Assembly (NCBI RefSeq): GCF_040081925.1
Contig: NZ_JBEBMF010000003.1
Span: 496,001-560,000, forward strand
From: Mesorhizobium_K quangtriensis
GTDB lineage: Bacteria > Pseudomonadota > Alphaproteobacteria > Rhizobiales > Rhizobiaceae
Direction of reading: 5' to 3'
DNA: 64,000 nucleotides
The position numbers were made by a program, and so were the translations under genes. Shown here piece by piece: positions 32,206 through 40,732 of this stretch. The notes beneath the pieces were generated by a model. The model saw nothing but the letters and a program-made list of their open reading frames with translations, had not been told where the DNA came from and did no database searches. Position 1 is the first letter of the stretch, and each line of letters starts with the position of its first letter.

Positions 32206-32583
32206 ATGCTCCATCTCATCCTCGTCGCTGTCGGCGGCGCCATCGGCGCAGCACTTCGTCACCTGGTGAATCTGGCGAGCCTGCGGCTGTTGGGCTCGAA
32301 TTTTCCTTGGGGCACGATGGCGATCAACATAGCGGGATCGTTCGCGATGGGCTTGTTCATCGAACTGCTTGCCCGGCGCTTCAATGCCTCCAGCGAACTG
32401 CGCCTGTTCGTGGCGACGGGCATCCTGGGCGGGTTCACGACCTTCTCGGCCTTCTCGCTCGATTTCGCGACCCTGTGGGAGCGCGGAGAAGCGTTGCCTG
32501 CCGTTGGTTATGCGGTCGCCAGCGTCGTCGGGGCGATCGCTGCGATCTTCGTTGGAATGTGGCTCGCAAGAGCGGTCGGCTGA
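32206..32583 (+). CDS. crcB: Fluoride ion channel CrcB/Fluc
   Basis: A 125-residue four-helix membrane protein that dimerises into a fluoride-specific channel. GGAIGAALRHL in helix 1, NIAGSFAMG in helix 2 and GILGGFTTFSAFSLD in helix 3 match the channel-lining motifs, including the phenylalanines and the central sodium-site GFTTFS break. No fluoride riboswitch was recognised upstream. It starts at the ATG following the HNH gene. The pseudouridine synthase gene starts 30 bases after its stop, so they are probably co-transcribed. Confidence 0.93.
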   Translation: MLHLILVAVGGAIGAALRHLVNLASLRLLGSNFPWGTMAINIAGSFAMGLFIELLARRFNASSELRLFVATGILGGFTTFSAFSLDFATLWERGEALPAVGYAVASVVGAIAAIFVGMWLARAVG

Positions 32584-32613
32584 TGCTATTGCCCGCGCTT
32601 GAAGGTTTGAGCG

Positions 32614-33597
32614 ATGGCAGGCGTAGAGCAGATCAAGGTCGATGACGGCGAGGCGGGCATGCGCCTCGACCGCTGGTTCAAGGTCCATTATCCCGGATTG
32701 GGTTTCGGCCATCTCCAGAAACTTTTGCGTTCCGGCCAGATCCGCATCGATGGCGGCCGTGCAAAGGCGGATTCGCGCGTCGAGCCCGGCCAGACGGTGC
32801 GCGTCCCGCCGCTCCCCGTTGACAAGGCAGGTGAGGGCCCGCTGACCGCCAGGACGATCCGGGGGCAGGACGATGGCGACGTGCTTCGCAAGATGCTCCT
32901 GCACGAAGATCCCAAGGTGTTGGTTTTCAACAAGCCCTCAGGCCTTGCGGTACAGGGCGGTTCCGGCGTCACGCGCAGCGTGGATTCCATGCTGGAAGCT
33001 TGGCGTAACAGGAGGGGCGAGAAGCCACGACTGGTCCACCGTCTCGACCGCGACACCTCGGGCGTTCTGGTCGTGGCGCGCACGCGGCTCGCCGCCATGA
33101 AGCTGGCTGAAGCCTTCCGTGAGCGCGAGACGAAAAAGACATATTGGGCGCTTGTGAAAGGCGTGCCGCCGAAGCGCGAGGACAAGATTTCGACCTGGCT
33201 CATCAAGGAGCCGACGGACGATGGCGACCGCATGCGCGTCGCCAGGCATGGCGAGAAGGGTGCCGATCACGCCGTTACCTACTATCGCGTCCTTGAGCAG
33301 GCCGGACAGACGCTGTCATGGCTGGAAATGGAGCCCTATACGGGTCGCACCCACCAGCTTCGCGTCCACGCCGCCTATATCGGCTGCCCGATCATCGGTG
33401 ATCCCAAATATTTCGAGGCCGACACCAACTGGGATTTCCCGGGCGGCATCCAGAACAGGCTTCATCTTCATGCCCGTCGCATCATCGTCCCGCATCCCGA
33501 CCAGGGCGTGATCGACGTCACCGCGCCGATGCCGCCGCACATGCGTCAGAGCTGGAACCTGCTTGGATTCGACGAGGCGAACGGAGAGCCGGAGTGA
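32614..33597 (+). CDS. Pseudouridine synthase, RluA family (RluC-like)
   Basis: A 327-residue 23S rRNA modification enzyme. An S4 RNA-binding domain (about residues 10-70, MRLDRWFKVHYPGLGF) precedes the catalytic domain. The catalytic aspartate is D145 in VHRLDRDTSGVLVVA. The segment GRTHQLRVHAAYIGCPIIGD is the usual second motif. S4 plus RluA domain and length fit RluC, which modifies positions 955, 2504 and 2580 of 23S rRNA in E. coli. The crcB-rluC linkage is common in rhizobia. Its stop overlaps the GTG start of the next gene. Confidence 0.9.
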   Translation: MAGVEQIKVDDGEAGMRLDRWFKVHYPGLGFGHLQKLLRSGQIRIDGGRAKADSRVEPGQTVRVPPLPVDKAGEGPLTARTIRGQDDGDVLRKMLLHEDPKVLVFNKPSGLAVQGGSGVTRSVDSMLEAWRNRRGEKPRLVHRLDRDTSGVLVVARTRLAAMKLAEAFRERETKKTYWALVKGVPPKREDKISTWLIKEPTDDGDRMRVARHGEKGADHAVTYYRVLEQAGQTLSWLEMEPYTGRTHQLRVHAAYIGCPIIGDPKYFEADTNWDFPGGIQNRLHLHARRIIVPHPDQGVIDVTAPMPPHMRQSWNLLGFDEANGEPE

Positions 33598-34517
33598 CCT
33601 CAGTGTCGGCGGCTGGCCGGCGCGAGTCGATCGATGCTCTCGCAGCGACGCTTATGGTCTTCCTGACTTTTTCCTGGGGTCTCAACGGCGTCGCCGCCAA
33701 GCTGACCTATACCGGCTACAGCCCGATCTTCCTGGCGCTTGTAAGGTCCCTGATCGGTGGATTTCTTGTCTTCCTGTGGTGCCGATGGCGCCGCATCAGT
33801 CTGTTCGAGCGCGACGGAACGCTCTGGGCTGGTATCTTTGCCGGTACGCTGTTTGCCGTCGAGTTCATGCTGATCTTTGTCGGCCTGGAATATACGTCGG
33901 TCGCGCGCAGCGTGCTCCTCATCAACACCATGCCATTCTGGACGCTGATCGCCGGTCACTTCTTTTTCGGCGAACGCATATCCCTGCGCAAGCTTGTCGG
34001 CCTCCTGCTCGCCTTCGGTGGCCTCGTGCTGATCTTTTCCGACAAGCTGAGCGTGCCCGGTCCTGACGCGCTGATCGGCGACCTGATGAATCTCGCAGCC
34101 GGCATAGCCTGGGCCGCGACCATCGTTGTCATCCGCAAGTCCAGTCTCGTGCGCGCTTCCGCCGAAAAGCTGCTGCTCTACCAACTGGCCGTCGCGGTCG
34201 CGCTTGCGGCAGTTGCCCTGCCGTTTTTCGGTCCGCCGATCCGCGACGCCAATATGGTCGCCACCGGCGCGCTGCTGTTTCAGTCGATCTACATCGTCGC
34301 CTTCACCTACGCGCTCTGGTTCTGGCTGGTGCAGCGCTACCCGTCCGCGGGGCTGGCGAGTTTCACGTTCCTTACGCCTGTCTTCGGCGTGCTGCTTGGC
34401 GGGATCATCCTTGGCGAACCGCTGGGATTCACTATCTTCCTGGCATTGATGCTGATCGTGGGAGGCCTGATGCTGGTCAACCGCGCTCCGAAGAAGCCTG
34501 TTTCCATAGGACAATGA
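33594..34517 (+). CDS. EamA/DMT-superfamily transporter
   Basis: A 307-residue ten-helix transporter with two EamA repeats. TFSWGLNGVAAKLTYTGY starts the first, and the second ends PVFGVLLGGIILGEPLGF. It begins at a GTG overlapping the previous stop (GTGA), and its own stop overlaps the ATG of the ATP12 gene. The three genes are therefore translationally linked. In the related genomes I remember, a HAD-type phosphatase gene usually occupies this place. The substrate is unknown. It is a different protein from the EamA transporter at 23649-24554. Confidence 0.87.
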   Translation: MTSVSAAGRRESIDALAATLMVFLTFSWGLNGVAAKLTYTGYSPIFLALVRSLIGGFLVFLWCRWRRISLFERDGTLWAGIFAGTLFAVEFMLIFVGLEYTSVARSVLLINTMPFWTLIAGHFFFGERISLRKLVGLLLAFGGLVLIFSDKLSVPGPDALIGDLMNLAAGIAWAATIVVIRKSSLVRASAEKLLLYQLAVAVALAAVALPFFGPPIRDANMVATGALLFQSIYIVAFTYALWFWLVQRYPSAGLASFTFLTPVFGVLLGGIILGEPLGFTIFLALMLIVGGLMLVNRAPKKPVSIGQ

Positions 34518-35317
34518 TGCGCGAAATCCTGAACGACCTCGAAGCTGGAGACTATCTGTCCGACCCCGATCCTGTAAGGCGGGCTCAATCGCAGATGCGC
34601 ACGCCGATGCCGAAGCGTTTCTACAAGGACGTTGCGGTGGAGGCAGGAGAGGGCGGTTACGTCGTCAAGCTAGACGGCCGGTCTGTGAAGACCCCGGGAA
34701 AGGCTGTGCTTGCGCTTCCGACCGAAGCCGCGGCGATACTCGTCGCCGATGAATTCGCCGCGCAGGGGGAAAACCTGGATCTCGCCACCATGCCTGTCTA
34801 TCGCCTGGTCAACACCGCCATCGACGGCGTCGCCGCCGACCCCCAGGCCGTTCTGGAAGACATATTGCGCTTCTCGTCTTCCGACCTGCTTTGTTATCGG
34901 GCCGACGGCCCCGACACGCTGGTCCGCCGCCAGAATGATGCCTGGGACCCGGTCATCGACTGGGCGAGGTCCGCGCTCGGCGCGCGGTTCAACCTTGCGG
35001 AAGGTGTCATCCATGTGGTTCAGCCCCGCGAGAGCATCGCCGTTCTGGGTGCTCATCTGAACCAGCGCGCCGATCCGCTGCGACTGGCGGCACTTCACGT
35101 GATGACCACGTTGACCGGCTCGGCGTTGCTCGCGCTCGCCGTGGACTTCGGCGAACTCGATGCCGAAGAGGCGTGGAAGGCTGCGCATGTCGACGAGGAT
35201 TTCCAGGCCGAGCAGTGGGGCCAGGATTCCGAGGCCGTCGCGCGCCGGACCAACCGCAGGCGCGACATGATGGCGGCCGCCCGACTTTTGCCGGCGATCG
35301 CGCCGGAACGCGCTTGA
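34514..35317 (+). CDS. ATP12-family F1-ATPase assembly chaperone
   Basis: A 267-residue protein of the ATP12 family (PF07542), which in mitochondria binds unassembled F1 alpha subunits. The N-terminal part KRFYKDVAVEAGEGGYVVKLDGR and the central MPVYRLVNTAIDGVAADP with SSSDLLCYRADGPD are family-typical. The usual acidic/tryptophan region EQWGQDSEA is near the C-terminus. Two adjacent ATGs (34514, 34517) are possible. It overlaps the transporter gene by four bases. The role in ATP synthase assembly is inferred from the mitochondrial family member and from its presence in alphaproteobacteria. Confidence 0.88.
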   Translation: MMREILNDLEAGDYLSDPDPVRRAQSQMRTPMPKRFYKDVAVEAGEGGYVVKLDGRSVKTPGKAVLALPTEAAAILVADEFAAQGENLDLATMPVYRLVNTAIDGVAADPQAVLEDILRFSSSDLLCYRADGPDTLVRRQNDAWDPVIDWARSALGARFNLAEGVIHVVQPRESIAVLGAHLNQRADPLRLAALHVMTTLTGSALLALAVDFGELDAEEAWKAAHVDEDFQAEQWGQDSEAVARRTNRRRDMMAAARLLPAIAPERA

Positions 35318-35393
35318 CCTTCCCCTTGCTGGAACCTCTACGCGGTTGATCTGACCCGCTTGGCGCGGGTTCATCCCGCATGAGGAGCAAACA

Positions 35394-35768
35394 ATGAAAA
35401 ACACAAAATTCGCAATTCCGGCGACGGCGCTGCTGGTTGCAGGCATGTCCGTGGCCTTCGCCGCATCGGACCTTTCGCCGGGCTCCAAGGCGCTTGAGGA
35501 GGCCAATGCCAACATGCACATGGCCATGTCGGTCGAGATGACTGGCGATGTCGATGTGGACTTCGTCCGATCCATGATCCCGCGTCATCAGGGCGCGGTC
35601 GAAATGGCGAAGATCGTACTGGAATACGGCAAGGACCCAGAAATCCGAAAGCTTGCCGAGGATATCGTCAAAGCTCAGGAAGCGGAAATCGCTTTCATGG
35701 AAGGCTGGTTGGAGAAGAATGGCGCGCCAGCTGCCGATTCCGGAAGCATGGATCACGGCAATCACTAG
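35394..35768 (+). CDS. Secreted DUF305-like protein, His/Met rich
   Basis: A 124-residue exported protein. A signal peptide (about 1-23, ending AFA) precedes a helical DUF305-like domain with MHMAMSVEMTGDVDVDFVRS. It continues with MIPRHQGAVEMAKIVLEYG, the HxGA-EMA motif typical of the family. The C-terminus ends MDHGNH. Repeated histidine and methionine residues suggest a metal, perhaps copper, but this is inference. GAGGAGCAAACA precedes the ATG. It is monocistronic with a strong terminator 6 bases after the stop. Confidence 0.8.
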   Translation: MKNTKFAIPATALLVAGMSVAFAASDLSPGSKALEEANANMHMAMSVEMTGDVDVDFVRSMIPRHQGAVEMAKIVLEYGKDPEIRKLAEDIVKAQEAEIAFMEGWLEKNGAPAADSGSMDHGNH

Positions 35769-35774
35769 AAATGA

Positions 35775-35800
35775 AAAAGCCCCGCCATCGCGGGGCTTTT
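35775..35800 (+). terminator. Bidirectional Rho-independent terminator
   Basis: An 11-bp perfect stem (AAAAGCCCCGC with GCGGGGCTTTT) around CATC. A residues on one side and T residues on the other let it serve both the DUF305 gene and the convergent DUF2735 gene. Confidence 0.92.
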
Positions 35801-35824
35801 CACAGCTTTAACGACGTTATGTCG

Positions 35825-36019
35825 TCAGTTCTTGCGCGTGCCCACGCTCTCGATCGCATCCTGATGGTACCAACCGGTTTCCGGGGCAATCTTCAGCTTG
35901 CGAATTGCGCGAACCTCTGCCGCGAATTTAGCCTGAGCGCTTAAAATTGATGCAGCTTTCCGGCCGCCGGCCGGAAAGGCAAGAATTGTGGCCGACGGGC
36001 GATCGGTGTTCGCTTCCAT
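35825..36019 (-). CDS. Small DUF2735-like protein divergent from glnII
   Basis: A 64-residue protein. The N-terminal segment RPSATILAFPAGGRKA resembles the SATIYQFP start of DUF2735 proteins, which in rhizobia are found beside glnII. The rest is basic and helical. The ATG at 36019 has GAGGAG eight bases upstream and was chosen over longer in-frame starts. Its function is unknown. Position and divergent promoter region suggest a nitrogen-status role. It shares a terminator with the DUF305 gene. Confidence 0.75.
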   Translation of the reverse strand: MEANTDRPSATILAFPAGGRKAASILSAQAKFAAEVRAIRKLKIAPETGWYHQDAIESVGTRKN

Positions 36020-36086
36020 GTCGGGACTCCTCATGTCCTGTTCTCTTACGTTAAGAGATAGACCGAATCGCTTCGGATGCAAGAGT

Positions 36087-36105
36087 CTTAGGCAAAATGC
36101 CTAAG
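36087..36105. promoter_or_regulatory. Inverted repeat in the DUF2735-glnII intergenic region
   Basis: CTTAGGCA and TGCCTAAG form a perfect 8-bp inverted repeat around AAA, about 70 bases upstream of the DUF2735-like ATG. No T run follows on either strand, so an operator or regulator site is likelier than a terminator. It does not match the NtrC consensus I know. Confidence 0.5.
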
Positions 36106-36230
36106 AAAAAATCATATTATGCATAAATTATTAGCATTCTTGCCTGCTGCCGGGCGACTTGGCAAAGCTGGCTGAAATCACCGATTGTGCAGTGCGATAT
36201 CCCGCCGCACCCCGTCCAGTTGCAGCGAGG

Positions 36231-36247
36231 TGGCACGCCCCTTGCTT
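36231..36247 (+). promoter_or_regulatory. Sigma-54 promoter of glnII
   Basis: TGGCAC, five bases, TTGC: an exact -24/-12 sigma-54 promoter. Transcription should start near 36257, about 70 bases before glnII. glnII is a known NtrC/sigma-54 target in rhizobia. I could not pick out clear NtrC half-sites upstream. Confidence 0.88.
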
Positions 36248-36329
36248 AACGTTGTGTGACTGCGGCCGTTCCAAGGCCGGAGGCGCCCGCAAGGGCACTG
36301 GTTGCACTCATTACTAACGTGAGGACAGA

Positions 36330-37370
36330 ATGACGAAATATAAACTCGAGTACATTTGGCTCGACGGCTACACGCCGGTGCCGAACCTGCGCGGCAAGAC
36401 GCAGATCAAGGAATTCGACACTTTCCCGTCGCTGGCAGAATTGCCGCTTTGGGGCTTCGACGGTTCGTCGACCATGCAGGCCGAAGGCCATTCGTCTGAC
36501 TGCGTGCTGAAGCCGGTTGCCGTTTACCCCGATCCAGCCCGCAAGAACGGCGCGCTCGTCATGTGCGAAGTCATGATGCCCGATGGCGTCACGCCGCACT
36601 CGACCAACTCGCGTGCCACTATCCTGGACGATCCGGGCGCTTGGTTCGGCTTCGAACAGGAGTACTTCTTCTACAAGGATGGCCGTCCGCTCGGCTTCCC
36701 GGAGCATGGCTATCCGGCGCCCCAGGGCCCGTATTACACCGGCGTCGGCTTCAAGAACGTCGGCGACGTCGCTCGCCAGATCGTCGAGGAGCATCTCGAG
36801 CTGTGCCTCGAGGCCGGCATCAACCACGAGGGCATCAATGCGGAAGTCGCGAAGGGCCAGTGGGAATTCCAGATTTTCGGCAAGGGCTCCAAGCGGGCTG
36901 CCGACGAAGTCTGGATCGCGCGCTACCTGCTGCTCCGCCTGACGGAAAAGTACGGCGTCGACATCGAGTTCCACTGCAAGCCGCTGGGCGACACCGACTG
37001 GAACGGCTCGGGCATGCATTGCAACTTCTCGACCGAATACATGCGCACCATCGGCGGCAAGGAGTATTTCGAAGCCCTGATGGCCGCTTTCGACAAGAAC
37101 CTGATGGACCACATCGCAGTCTACGGCCCGGACAACGACAAGCGTCTGACCGGCAAGCACGAGACGGCTCCGTGGCACAAGTTCAGCTACGGCATCGCAG
37201 ACCGTGGCGCGTCGATCCGCGTTCCGCACTCGTTCGTCAAGAACGACTACAAGGGTTATCTTGAGGATCGCCGTCCGAACTCGCAGGGCGACCCCTACGC
37301 GATCGCTTCTCAGGTGCTGAAGACCATCGCGGAAGTCCCGACCGGCGCTTCCAAGAAGGCTGCGGCCTGA
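36330..37370 (+). CDS. glnII: Glutamine synthetase II (eukaryotic type)
   Basis: A 346-residue GSII that makes glutamine from glutamate, ammonium and ATP. It is typical of rhizobia and related to plant and animal GS. The start YKLEYIWLDGYTPVPNLRGKT, PLWGFDGSST and GSGMHCNFST are family hallmarks. The length is about 345 residues as expected, far shorter than GSI and without its adenylylation tyrosine loop, so GlnE control is not expected. A perfect sigma-54 promoter precedes it and a strong terminator follows, so it is monocistronic and nitrogen-controlled. Confidence 0.98.
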   Translation: MTKYKLEYIWLDGYTPVPNLRGKTQIKEFDTFPSLAELPLWGFDGSSTMQAEGHSSDCVLKPVAVYPDPARKNGALVMCEVMMPDGVTPHSTNSRATILDDPGAWFGFEQEYFFYKDGRPLGFPEHGYPAPQGPYYTGVGFKNVGDVARQIVEEHLELCLEAGINHEGINAEVAKGQWEFQIFGKGSKRAADEVWIARYLLLRLTEKYGVDIEFHCKPLGDTDWNGSGMHCNFSTEYMRTIGGKEYFEALMAAFDKNLMDHIAVYGPDNDKRLTGKHETAPWHKFSYGIADRGASIRVPHSFVKNDYKGYLEDRRPNSQGDPYAIASQVLKTIAEVPTGASKKAAA

Positions 37371-37387
37371 TTACTGCACCTGGTTGG

Positions 37388-37418
37388 AAAAAGCCGCGCC
37401 CATGGGCGCGGCTTTTTT
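37388..37418 (+). terminator. Rho-independent terminator of glnII
   Basis: A long stem AAAAAGCCGCGCC with GGCGCGGCTTTTT around CATG, followed by extra T. It can also serve the convergent membrane-protein gene. Confidence 0.92.
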
Positions 37419-37448
37419 GTCGGCGTATCGCGCTTCCGAGGGACGATT

Positions 37449-37772
37449 TCAGTCGACGCCGAGTGCCTTGAGCACGTTGGGAACGGCTGGCATGGCCAGA
37501 AGTGCTGCACCCGCCAGCCATATCGTTGAGGCGACGGTATCGCTCGGTGCGGAAGACAGCCTCTTGTAGAGCGCGGCGGGCACGCCGGACACCATCATCG
37601 TCAAAGTTGAAAGGATCAGTGCGCTGGCCATGTAGACAAACTGCGTGGTCGCCGGCGCCCATGATGGGTACCAAACGGGGTAGAGTACGAACAGGACGAG
37701 CACCCAAGGAGAAAAAATGCCGTTGACGATTGCCACGGCCATGACTGGAACAAGACCTGTACGATCGCCCAT
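37449..37772 (-). CDS. Small membrane protein, unknown
   Basis: A 107-residue protein with three hydrophobic segments (MAVAIVNGIFSPWVLVLFVL, a second around TTQFVYMASALILSTLTMMV, and a third around STIWLAGAALLAMPAV). I do not recognise a family. Its ATG lies one base after the stop of the upstream YggT-like gene, so the two are co-transcribed and probably coupled. It is convergent with glnII and shares its terminator. Inner-membrane location is inferred. Confidence 0.68.
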   Translation of the reverse strand: MGDRTGLVPVMAVAIVNGIFSPWVLVLFVLYPVWYPSWAPATTQFVYMASALILSTLTMMVSGVPAALYKRLSSAPSDTVASTIWLAGAALLAMPAVPNVLKALGVD

Positions 37773-37773
37773 G

Positions 37774-38082
37774 TCAGCCGCCCGCCGAGGCTGCAGGCGT
37801 CAGGCCCGCATTGAACAGGAACAGGAAAAAGCCGAGCCTCATCGCCATCAGCCATAGCGCGGCGAAAACCAGCACGACAGGTTGGGCGAGAATGTCGGGG
37901 GTGACGAAGCGAACAACCCGCACCACAGGATCGGTAACCCACCGAAACCCGCGCCATATGAAGTTGTCCCAGTTCTCCGGGACGAAGAACCCGAGCACAA
38001 GTCGGCCGAGCATTGTGTACATGATCGCAGCCAGAACGAAGTTCGGCAGATGGAAGTACCAGTAGCTCCAGAATGCGTTCAT
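37774..38082 (-). CDS. YggT-like small membrane protein
   Basis: A 102-residue protein with two or three membrane helices. FHLPNFVLAAIMYTMLGRLVLG, followed by FRWVTDPVVRVVRFVTPDILAQPVV, resembles the (V/I)T(D/E)P-(V/I)-R-(P/V)-(V/I)-R pattern of the YggT family, whose members have been linked to osmotic tolerance and division-related functions. I chose MNAFWSYW as the start. An extension of 21 codons upstream lacks hydrophobic or family character. It forms a two-gene unit with the following small membrane protein. Confidence 0.6.
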   Translation of the reverse strand: MNAFWSYWYFHLPNFVLAAIMYTMLGRLVLGFFVPENWDNFIWRGFRWVTDPVVRVVRFVTPDILAQPVVLVFAALWLMAMRLGFFLFLFNAGLTPAASAGG

Positions 38083-38190
38083 GTGTGTCCCGTAGCAAGC
38101 ATCCCTGGCCCTACCACACGTCCGTCGGAGGTCAAGGATGGCCACGCCGAGAGGACGGCCAACCTGCCAGAGACTTCAGTCGTCGAAAAG

Positions 38191-38222
38191 AAGGCGGGGC
38201 CCGGACAGTCGGACCCCGCCTT
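38191..38222 (-). terminator. Terminator downstream of the sodium:solute symporter gene
   Basis: AAGGCGGGG pairs with CCCCGCCTT around an imperfect inner stem. On the minus strand it is followed by CTTTTC. It lies about 20 bases after the symporter stop. Confidence 0.6.
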
Positions 38223-38241
38223 ACCTACATGATTGATCGTG

Positions 38242-40227
38242 TCAGGTCGTCTTCTCTTCCATCAAGGTCTTTCCACGCGGGATACGCAGTTCCTCGATGA
38301 AGTCCTGCAGTTCGCTCGACGGCTCCTTGGTGAGGCGCGAAACCACGTACATGACCAGGAAGCCCACTGGCAGGCCGAACGCGGCGGCGGAAAGGTTCTT
38401 CACCCCCCACCAGTTGGCGATCGTCTGCGCATGCTTGTCGAGGGCTGCCCAGGCGGCCGCCTGGGCGTCCGGTGCGGCCGCAGCATAGGCCGCCTTGAGT
38501 TCCTCGAACTTGGCAATTGCTTCCGGCGTGGCCGTCGAAAGTCCGCTCCACATCTCGTAGAAGCCAACGGCTCCGTAGCGTGTGCCGAGGAGATAGTAGA
38601 GACAGATGGCGAAGCCGGCGATCATGCCTGCGATCGCGCCTGGCGAGTTGGCTCGTTTCCACCATACCCCCAGCACCAGCGCCGGGAACAGGCCGGCGGC
38701 GGCGAGGGAGAATGCCCAGGACACCATTGCCAGGATGTCCGCCGGCTTCGTGGACGCCACGTAGGCGGCGGCAATCGCAACCAGAACAAGCAGAACACGC
38801 GACACGATCAGCCGTCGGGCGGTCGGCGCGTTCTGGTCGATCATCTTGTAGTAGATGTCGTGGCTGAGAGCGTTTGCGATGGCCAGCAGGAGCCCGTCCG
38901 CAGTCGACAGCGCGGCGGCGAGACCACCCGCTGCCACGAGGCCCGATATGACGTAAGGCATGCCAGCCATTTCGGGTGTGGCAAGTACGATCATGTCCGC
39001 GTTCAGGTTGATGTTGGCGAAGGCGATGTTCGTCACTCCGGCTTCCGCGCAGGCTGCTGCGACCGCAGCGGCGTCGACTGCCGCCTTGCCGCAAATCTGC
39101 ACCAGCGAGTTATCCGCCGCCGCCCATCTGAACATCCACGATGCCTTGTCCGCGATATTCTCGGGCGTCAGGCCGGACGCCACAAGGTCAAGCATCGTCC
39201 ACTTCGCGAACGCCGCATAAGCCGGTGCCGTGAAATAGAGGATGAAGATGAAAAGCAGTGACCACGCCACCGACACGCGAGCTTCGCGAACCGAAGGCGT
39301 CGTGAAGTAGCGCATGAGGACGTGAGGCAGGGATGCCGTGCCGACCATAAGGCAGAGGATCAGCAGGAAGTAGTTCAGCGCGTTGTAGCCGCCGTGGGCA
39401 AACGGTGTGGCATGGCCTACGGCTATTCCCTGAGCAGCTTCGAGCGCCGCGATGCCTTGCAGCGCCTGCCCCTGCATCAACTGCGGGATCGGAATGCCGG
39501 TCTTGATGGTCGACATCCAGATGGCAGGAATGAGGTAGGCGATGATGAGCACAATGTACTGTGCGACCTGCGTCCAGGTCACCGCACGCATGCCGCCGAG
39601 CATCGAGCAAACCAGGATGCCGGCAAGGCCTACGTAAACTGCGACGTTGAAGTCGAGACCGAGGAAACGGGCAGATATGATGCCGGTCGCATAGATCTGC
39701 GCAACCACATAGGTGAATGAGCAGGAGAAAAGGACAATCACGCCTATAAGGCGTGCCAAGTTACCGCCGTAGCGCGCCGACAGGAAGTCCGGAACCGTAT
39801 AGGCGCCAAACTTTCGAAGATACGGGGCCACGAGGATGGCCACCAGGACGTAACCGCCAGTCCAGCCAAGCACGAATGCCAGTCCGTCATAACCGAGCAG
39901 GTAGAGCGTGCCGGCCATGCCGACGAAGGAAGCGCCGGACATCCAGTCAGCGCCGGTCGCCATGCCGTTGTAGATCGCCGGAACGCGTCGTCCGGCGACG
40001 TAATATTCGCCGACCTGCATGGTGCGGCTGAGAATGCCGATCACCGCGTAGATCAGGATGGTGAAGCCGACGAACATGTAGCCGATGATGCGGTTCGGCA
40101 CGCCCAGCGCGCTGAGGATCGCCATCAGGATGATGAAGGCGATGAAGCCTCCCGTATAGATCGTATAGATGCGTCCGAGGTTGGAGACGAAGTCCCCTTT
40201 GCCCGTCGCGATTGTTTCAGTTGCCAT
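38242..40227 (-). CDS. Sodium:solute symporter large subunit (VC_2705 / ActP-like)
   Basis: A 661-residue SSS-family transporter with 13 or more membrane helices. It opens with MPRIYTIYTGGFIAF-like sequence (LGRIYTIYTGGFIAFIILM) and carries the conserved ATGADWMSGASFVGMAGTLY segment of acetate/solute symporters. A long soluble insert of about 60 residues lies near the C-terminus (FEELKAAYAAAAPDAQ). Together with the small DUF4212 gene 12 bases upstream it matches the two-subunit VC_2705 subfamily. The substrate is not known, and acetate or another short organic acid is possible. Expression is probably driven from upstream of the DUF4212 gene. Confidence 0.92.
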   Translation of the reverse strand: MATETIATGKGDFVSNLGRIYTIYTGGFIAFIILMAILSALGVPNRIIGYMFVGFTILIYAVIGILSRTMQVGEYYVAGRRVPAIYNGMATGADWMSGASFVGMAGTLYLLGYDGLAFVLGWTGGYVLVAILVAPYLRKFGAYTVPDFLSARYGGNLARLIGVIVLFSCSFTYVVAQIYATGIISARFLGLDFNVAVYVGLAGILVCSMLGGMRAVTWTQVAQYIVLIIAYLIPAIWMSTIKTGIPIPQLMQGQALQGIAALEAAQGIAVGHATPFAHGGYNALNYFLLILCLMVGTASLPHVLMRYFTTPSVREARVSVAWSLLFIFILYFTAPAYAAFAKWTMLDLVASGLTPENIADKASWMFRWAAADNSLVQICGKAAVDAAAVAAACAEAGVTNIAFANINLNADMIVLATPEMAGMPYVISGLVAAGGLAAALSTADGLLLAIANALSHDIYYKMIDQNAPTARRLIVSRVLLVLVAIAAAYVASTKPADILAMVSWAFSLAAAGLFPALVLGVWWKRANSPGAIAGMIAGFAICLYYLLGTRYGAVGFYEMWSGLSTATPEAIAKFEELKAAYAAAAPDAQAAAWAALDKHAQTIANWWGVKNLSAAAFGLPVGFLVMYVVSRLTKEPSSELQDFIEELRIPRGKTLMEEKTT

Positions 40228-40239
40228 TGTTCCCCCCGA

Positions 40240-40494
40240 TCATTCTTCAGCCACGCCGAATTCCTCGTCGATGGCGTTCTGCTTGCGGGCAAACCAGAAC
40301 AGCATGACGACGAAGGCGATGAGGGACCCCTGAGCGGCCATGTAGAAGCCGAGCGGGAACCCTAGGATGACGATCTCATTGAGGCTCGTCACGAACATGT
40401 GGACGATGAAGCCGAAGAATACCCAAAGTGCCAGCATGGTGAACATGAGGCTTCTGGTCTTGTTCCAGTAGCCGATGCGGTCATTGACAGCCAT
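40240..40494 (-). CDS. DUF4212 sodium:solute symporter small subunit
   Basis: An 84-residue two-helix membrane protein. YWNKTRSLMFTMLALWVFFGF and GFPLGFYMAAQGSLIAFVVML are typical of the DUF4212/TIGR03647 small subunit that accompanies the large symporter. The ATG follows GGGAGGGATAGGCACG. The frame is open for 43 more codons upstream but without family character. It forms an operon with the large subunit. Confidence 0.92.
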   Translation of the reverse strand: MAVNDRIGYWNKTRSLMFTMLALWVFFGFIVHMFVTSLNEIVILGFPLGFYMAAQGSLIAFVVMLFWFARKQNAIDEEFGVAEE

Positions 40495-40732
40495 CGTGCC
40501 TATCCCTCCCTTTGACGCCAAACCCGTCGTCGGGACGGTCTTGGCGATTGCTCTTTTGTACCCACCGGAAAAGGCCCGGCGTCCCAAAAAATTGCCGATG
40601 CACCCAGGAATCGAAGGGCGCAATGGTGAGCTTTCGTAGCACTTGTCGTCAGCCGCTGTTCATACGACTTTAGAATCGTTGGCTTGTCTTGAAGCTGTCG
40701 AGTATCTGGTCGCGAAGCGCCGGGAGGACCAC

